Position numbers and translations under genes: made by a program. The notes beneath the pieces were generated by a model. That model did not search any database. It had not been told where the DNA came from and worked only from the letters and a program-made list of their open reading frames with translations. 64,000 nucleotides of DNA from Hofstenia miamia (Eukaryota; Xenacoelomorpha; Acoela; Hofsteniidae): NCBI GenBank assembly GCA_900660155.1, contig CABFPE010000402.1, positions 439,746-503,745 of the forward strand. The letters run 5' to 3'. Shown piece by piece: positions 58,385-64,000 of the stretch (positions within the stretch are counted from its first letter, which is position 1; each line of letters begins with the position of its first letter).

Positions 58385-60237
58385 GTAGGCTAGTATTCAA
58401 TTTTCTGCAGACCCTTCTGCAATTCTTATAAAAGTTAAAGCATAAATTCTAAGGCAATTTTAGACCAAATTAATGTTACTTTAGCCAAGCATACAGCTTC
58501 CAACCCTTAATGTTTGTACAAATTTTCCAGCTTCTAACATAAATAACTACACTTTTTAGAAAGCAGAAAAATATAAGTTTCAAACAAAATATCATGGGGG
58601 AACATATTTCCTAAAATGGGAATTTATTCATCTCAATAATGGTCAATGTTGAAACTTTAGTTTTGAAATTTTTAACATTATAAAATGGTAAGATATCAGA
58701 TATTCCCATCATTTTTCACTGAGTTTCAAATTAGCAGCAGAAAGGTAAACAAGGATTTGTTGTTACTTCATAGCCAGAAGGGTGTAAGCATGTGTTTGTT
58801 TTTATAATCTCATTGTATTAAAGAAGTTCTGAGTCATTCTCAATGGATATCAGATGTTTTGTAACAAATCACATCAGTCCCATGCAAGAACATTTATTCA
58901 CTATGGTAAAATACAGTTGATTTTAAATCTACAAGTTCATATTTATGAATCAAATTTTTTATCATTCAACATCTGATTCAAGCCTAATCCACATTTTCAG
59001 AATATGAATTTTGTTCAATTATACCAAGTTCCTTGTTTGCTAATAACAAGCCCCTAAATAATGTAGATCTGAATGTCTTCTTGAAAATTTGATTAATTGA
59101 TGTTCCTGTGCATATTCAAAGTTCATATATTCAGAAATCCATCACCTCCCCAAAAATAATTATCAACAACTATAATTACAGCTGGAATAGTAATTTGTTA
59201 GCTAAGTTGTATCCATAATTCAGTTATCATCAGTTGCAAAGGCTTGTATAATGTCTCAAAATTTGTTAGTTTCGATTGATTTTGTAAAAACATTTTCCAT
59301 CTTATTAGTCAAGTAAATACTCAATTTTACAGTGACATCACTACCTCAAAAAATAGATTTTTTTATTTTTATATTTCGAATCATTGCAAAAATATTATCC
59401 TATATTTTATATTTGTAAAAAATACTTATTTGGACAGAAACACTTTAAAAAATGAAATTATATTTTAGCAAATTTATTGGTATGTGCATGTATATTAACC
59501 TTAAATCTTAGTGTTTATGGTTCCTTATAAATATTTATATACTTGTAGCTCACAAATTAATAAAAATCCAAAATCTGGGACCTGCATTGACTAGACAAGT
59601 CCACTCAAGTGTAATTTTGTATAGAAGTAAGAAATCTTTGTACCTATGGTTTGATGACTACTGAATTTCTGCAAAATAGTCAAGGCTAGTTGCTGCTTTG
59701 GACTTCTTGATTACTTAAACATTATGAATTTAAAACTTTTTATAAAAATCGACGTTTTCAATGAAAAATTAATCTTTTCATAAACTTCAGCCACAATATA
59801 TATTTTTTGTAAAAATCTCTAGTATTAAGTTTGAGCGCACGTGCCAATAGTTATGGCCATATCTCAGGATTTTCAATTTTCATAATAGACGGAGAAAATT
59901 GTTTGAAAGCTAATAAAGGGAAAACTGTACATACATTTATACATTATGTATGGACAAGTGGTTTTTGTATATAAAACTTTTGCTAAATTAAATTTAGCGC
60001 GTCCATTATATCATTATATTAGTGTAATTTTCTGTGGTTTTCTTTCGGTTGCATAATGTCATTTCGTCTGATTGTAACTAGTAACTAGTAAATACAGTAA
60101 TGTCGTCGATATTGGTGTACAGAAAAGAATGGGTGACATCATGGTAGTATATCATCCTGGAACTCTGAGATGACGATGCACTGAGGAACAACCAATGAGG
60201 ATATTTGCTTCTTAACTTGTTTGGAAAACGATCTCTT
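58385..60237. other. Intergenic stretch with one dispersed repeat
   Basis: No coding region recognised. It includes R1 copy 3 at 59,700-59,915. Confidence 0.5.
59700..59915 (+). repeat. Dispersed repeat R1, copy 3
   Basis: The block CTTTTTATAAAAATCGACG...AATTAATCTTTTCA closely matches 2,795-2,842. A weaker match follows around the block with TCATAATAGAC. Confidence 0.5.
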
Positions 60238-60423
60238 TTATTTGTGAGAGTGCTTGTAACTTCTTGTCCTGCGTGTGTAATTTTTAGTGTATTTCCAGGG
60301 GTGTTTGTTGGATGCCAGAAGATTATGTAAGAGAATTAACTCATCTTTTACCAGATTCCTACAAACAGCTAATAATTTGGTGATGGTTTGCTCCTCTGGT
60401 GACACAGCCCTCACATGGTCCAA
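60238..60423 (-). pseudogene. Possible LINE ORF1 N-terminal fragment
   Basis: A 61-codon frame with ITKLLAVCRNLVKDELILLHNLL, which resembles the N-terminal part of LINE-C ORF1 (ITAAKLAAPFASLSRDELLKLHYVL; similar pattern of hydrophobic and DEL residues). It could also be an unrelated short frame. No further LINE sequence was recognised beside it. Confidence 0.35.
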
Positions 60424-60750
60424 CTGTTTGAAGGAAATACCATCAGCAATTATGAGTTAATAGTTAATATTTCTTCTTTCGATACCATCGTATTTTGTTG
60501 ATGAGCTAGTTCTAGGCTTGTGTATTTTAGTAAAAAGCAGAGTTTGAAAGCGACATAATTTATTCGAATTGCGTCAAAATCTCTAAACACTAAAAATTAC
60601 AAAATTACTGCAAAAGTCTTGTAAAATTATCTAACAATTACTTTATATGTCTGAATTTTAATAATGTATTATTAATTATTAATGAAACGAAACACCTTCT
60701 ACACAAATTTGAATTTTAAGAAACTACAATAAATTAACATTGTGATTGAA

Positions 60751-60911
60751 TTATTTTGTTTCTTCCAGGCTTTCACCTAAAGTCCTTAAGACAGAATCAC
60801 GGTAGACGTCGAAGTCTCCATCTACTTCATCGATGGTTTGATCTTCAACACACCACAGCACACATTCTGTCTCACGGAGAAGACGTTCATCGTGACTAAC
60901 GATAATGACGC
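60751..60911 (-). CDS. ABCF1: ABCF1 terminal coding exon
   Basis: Acceptor TTTAG precedes 60,911 and the stop TAA is at 60,751-60,753. With one base from the previous exon the frame begins [12 protein letters not shown], containing the H-loop histidine of the second ATPase domain, and runs to the end of the protein ([17 protein letters not shown], then EETK). Human ABCF1 has AVIVVSHDARLI and IDGDFEDYKREVLEALGE at the same place. ABCF1 is a soluble ABC ATPase without membrane segments that works with eIF2 and ribosomes in translation initiation. An AATAAA on the minus strand at 60,559-60,564, about 190 bases past the stop, is a plausible poly(A) signal. Confidence 0.93.
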
Positions 60912-61104
60912 CTAAATACAACTCCATTAAAAACACAAATAGATTGTAGCACAAGTATACGAGTATATGCTATGATCAACAAACTTTAGAACAAAGTCTA
61001 ATATTACTTCATATAATAGAAAAAAACAAAAATCACAGCTACTAAATTTTTTACGATATATAAAGCATCAAACAAACTAGCTATCAATTCATTTAATATA
61101 TGTA

Positions 61105-61914
61105 CAGGTAGTCCCGAAAGTTCTCTATATTAACCCGTCATACGAACAAAAACAATTGAAATGCAAAAAAGGCATATATTTTTAATCAACATAATTACCA
61201 TTTACATTAATACACATTCGACACCGCTCAAAACAGTTATCGAAGGCTGAACACCACATATTTGCTGATATTTTTCCCAGCTCCTCCTCGTAAGTAAGAA
61301 CAGCGTCGTCTGGACAGCCAAACTCGCGGCCTTGCAATTTTTCTTTGAAAGATCCGGAGAATAAGGCGGATGTGGCAACAGTCAAACTCCATTGTCAAAA
61401 ATGAAGTCTGTGGTGGCGGCTGCTGAATGCGCTGGGGCATTGTCATGGTGAAGGCGGAAGTGTTGAAGCTCATGAAGAATGGACGACTGTGTCTGTAGAC
61501 GCCTTGATGTTGTCAGTTGTGCACGCAGTTGCTGGTCTGCCTGAGCGATCTTGTTCTTGCAAAGATTCATTCCTACTTCTGAACCGCGCAAACCACGACC
61601 TGACTGTTTCATAAGAAATTGTAATGTCTGAATATGCAGCATGCAAACGGTCATGGCATTGCCTTGCCGACAATTTGCTGCGAAAGTCGTAGTTGATGAG
61701 AAGACGCAGTTGTTGCTTTTCCATAAAATGAGAAACAACACGTAACTATGATTTTTGTTTCTGACGTCACCGCGCTTATATATGCCTGCATCCAAAAAAA
61801 GATAGTCCGGCATACTCATCATTAACGCTCTAACTGCTGTCATGTCTTAAATGTTTTGTGTTGTGTTGTGTGTTAATAGTATGCAATAATACAGAGAACT
61901 TTCGGGACTACCTG
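61105..61914 (-). mobile_element. Internally deleted mariner transposon
   Basis: An 810-bp element bounded by inverted repeats beginning CAGGTAGTCCCGAAAGTTCT, identical for the first 22 bases, and flanked by TA on both sides (the mariner target duplication). Minus-strand transposase remains: an N-terminal helix-turn-helix (MEKQQLRLLINYDFRSKLSA... to SGRPAT, 61,724 leftward), the second catalytic Asp motif (HHDNAPAH near 61,430-61,455), HPPYSPDL near 61,350-61,370, and the C-terminal KEKLQGREFG...CINVNGNYVD. The central third with the first catalytic Asp is deleted and frames shift at least twice. It lies in the last ABCF1 intron. Confidence 0.93.
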
Positions 61915-61940
61915 TATATATNTCGGCTCGTTGACAAGTC

Positions 61941-61942
61941 TG

Positions 61943-61980
<38 letters not shown>
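61941..61980. repeat. (AT)n(GT)n microsatellite
   Basis: Compound dinucleotide run just beyond the mariner element; an N stands at 61,922. Confidence 0.9.
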
Positions 61981-62156
61981 ATTACTGTTTAAAACTCATA
62001 CCATGTTAACACAATGATTCTAGAAATCTTAAATAAATGTGGTAGTTGTTTTTGGAATTCTAATGAATAAGGATAAGTATTGAGCTCAATGTGCATGTAA
62101 TTTACTAGCCACACGATACATTTTCAATAGTGTAAAATAATAAACAAATAGCTTAC

Positions 62157-62391
62157 CTCCATCAAAGTTGTTGATAGCGTTTCCGAGAGCATCTATCGAC
62201 TCAATATCAAGATTGTTGGTGGGCTCATCCAAAATTAGAAGATCAGGTTCGGAACAGGCGAGATCAGCAAAAGCGACCCGCGACTTCTGACCACCGGAAA
62301 GATCACTCACTCGAATTACGTGTGCATGACTCTCTAAACCAAACGTGCCCAAGCATTTGCGTGCATTCTGATACTCCAAATTATATTTTGA
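62157..62391 (-). CDS. ABCF1: ABCF1 exon, second ATPase domain
   Basis: 235 bases between acceptor TTTTTAG and donor GGAG/GTAAGC. It encodes [20 protein letters not shown], then the ABC signature LSGGQKSR and Walker [13 protein letters not shown], then [11 protein letters not shown]. Human ABCF1 has the nearly identical run through LSGGQKAR and [18 protein letters not shown]. It enters at phase 0 and leaves one base, which the next exon completes to Gly. The exon is intact. Confidence 0.95.
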
Positions 62392-63988
62392 CTAAAAACA
62401 AAAACATAAGATTTCACACTAAAACTAAGTATAATCAAAGCAGTCATTGACCAATTAGAAGATAAATTTCACCATAGCTACGAATGGCGGTTGTGTTGTC
62501 ATTTTTAACGAAATTCATGGTTTTAATTAGCCTATCATTGAAGGTGCAACTTGAAACTGATGGCACAACTTTTTTCTCGTAAATCAATTACTGAAAATTA
62601 TGCTTATCATTGAAACCAAGATGGACAGAGTCATTTATCTCATTTGGGAAAATAGCTCTATCCTCCAAGTAGTTATCCAGAAATTGGAAAATCAGAAACT
62701 ACTTATCAAAACAAGACCGTTTACACCACGCTATGGAAATTCTTAAAAACAACTTTTCAATCTATTTTTCGTTTTTAAAACTGTAATCAAGTTTGAACTT
62801 TGTTTGTAGAACCAATCAAATTTCACTAAATTTTACCAAACCAAAACATGTATTGTTATTACATAGAACTCCGCTGCTCCGTAATCGTTATAAATTTAAT
62901 TAACAATTCAGATGATAAACTTTTCTACAATTAATAAAATTGTAGAAATCGTATTTACAAAATTATCAGTAAAGGAATTGATTATCTAATGAGCACTCTA
63001 CGCTTGGGGCGATCGTTCTTATGAAAAAATTAAACAACACTATTTAACTTTGGGTGCACTTCATTCAATCTTTTGGTAAATATTCATACAAAAACAAGCA
63101 ACTTGTACAATTTTGCAATTAATAAGCGTTTTTACAAATTGGGACTTTTGCTTTTTTGATGATTCTCACATCTTTAATCAGGATTTAAGGTTAGAAATCT
63201 TGAATTTGATGTCGATGTAACCTAATCGTAATGTTAATTTTACGTTTTCTTTAGAATTTCCAGTTTCACTAAAATGGGCAGAATCATTTTAATTCTCGTT
63301 TTCTGCTGTTTTTGTTTGTTGGTCAACGTTCTGCTTTTCAATTCGGTATATAATCGAACTTTAAACTTTAAATATATTTTAAAGCTTGTCTAGTAGTTTA
63401 TTCTACTTGTGACATTTGAATTAACCATCCACCATTCAAGCAAGCTGAACACTAGAATGATCAAAGGGATGTATTTAAAAAGATCTTCAGCAAAATGACC
63501 GTTTTGTAAAACATTCTAGGTATGTCTTCATCGCATACAAAGCGTTGTGCTGTTGCTAAAGAATTCAATAATGCTCTCTTGGATTATATATTTCAATTTA
63601 GTTCTGCAGCTTCAATTGGCACAGAAACTTTCGCCATAGCTGCAGATAGAGAATTCTTTATCCCTTAAAAACGGTGAACCCAATGAAGAATAGCAGTTGT
63701 TCAATATTGTCTACGAGCTACAGATACTGATCCTTCATTTAAGGATAGCTTCTAGCAATATTAATTTAAACAGATTCAATTGATTGCTTAATGTTAAATC
63801 CTCGACCATCAGCATTTTGTGCTTAATTCCTCCTAAGCAGCTGTCACTGAATACACTTGTTTCATGTTTAGTGTTTACCAGCAGTAATGTTAATCTAAAC
63901 TGTCAATATCCAATCGTACATGTATGCATATATCTACGTTTGGGTTAGTGTTCTCTAAGCGCTTAACTGCAACTGTTTAGATCCTTAC
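62392..63988 (-). other. ABCF1 intron
   Basis: About 1.6 kb between the two recognised ABCF1 exons. AT-rich; no element recognised. Confidence 0.6.
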
Positions 63989-64000
63989 CTTAATATCGCG
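63989..64000 (-). CDS. ABCF1: ABCF1 upstream exon, cut by the window edge
   Basis: The last 12 bases read Arg-Asp-Ile-Lys on the minus strand and are followed by a good donor, AAG/GTAAGG. Phase 0 at the donor fits the next exon. In ABCF1 this is just before the (F/Y)NL-YQ segment. The short length limits confidence. Confidence 0.55.

Noticed and set aside
61382-61843. 153-codon minus-strand frame as a host gene
   Set aside because: Only part of it matches mariner transposase (LHHDNAPAH); the rest is the transposon read in the wrong frame.

Overview
The window is AT-rich, intron-bearing animal DNA crowded with transposable elements. A secreted leucine-rich-repeat gene at the left, a Storkhead-box (STOX) gene in the middle and ABCF1 at the right, together with mariner, hAT, CR1/L2-type LINE and Polinton sequences, point to an invertebrate. 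The LRR protein resembles a type common in crustaceans and arachnids, so an arthropod is my best guess, but this is an inference. I saw no rRNA, tRNA or CRISPR array.

Layout. 1-2,466: flank and one exon of the LRR gene, with an N-separated assembly duplication inside it. 3,734-4,661: a solo LTR-like fossil. 7,870-10,708: a decayed LINE (called LINE-A here) on the minus strand. 10,700-31,312: a nested stack. An old LINE-B copy is split by a large Polinton/Maverick fossil (about 10,890-30,537, inverted ends, broken protein-primed DNA polymerase B). The Polinton span itself holds a fairly well-kept LINE-C (19,546-24,063, minus) and a second LINE-A (25,003-28,524, plus). 32,015-50,988: STOX on the minus strand in six coding exons whose splice phases all agree (464 codons with stop). 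Its introns hold a hAT MITE with an 8-bp target duplication, microsatellites, small repeats and a CTCF-like motif. 54,000-58,384: a second LINE-B, interrupted by inverted LINE-B 3' ends around a 1,000-N gap. 60,751-64,000: the C-terminal exons of ABCF1 on the minus strand, with an internally deleted mariner in one intron.

The most interesting signals are in the LINEs. All three families share one layout: an esterase-type ORF1 where the 5' part is present, a hydrophobic ORF2 leader ending in a 2A-like GIExNPG(P/L) motif, an APE endonuclease, a reverse transcriptase, a shared C-terminal signature, and a 3' stem-loop whose stem sequence differs between families while pairing is kept. In LINE-C, ORF2 starts five bases after the ORF1 stop. 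The 3' stem-loop is a good candidate for the RNA element recognised by the reverse transcriptase.

Several apparent duplications (at 2,121, 12,240-12,260 and 55,612, and perhaps 48,222-48,643) look like unmerged contig ends or haplotypes rather than biology.
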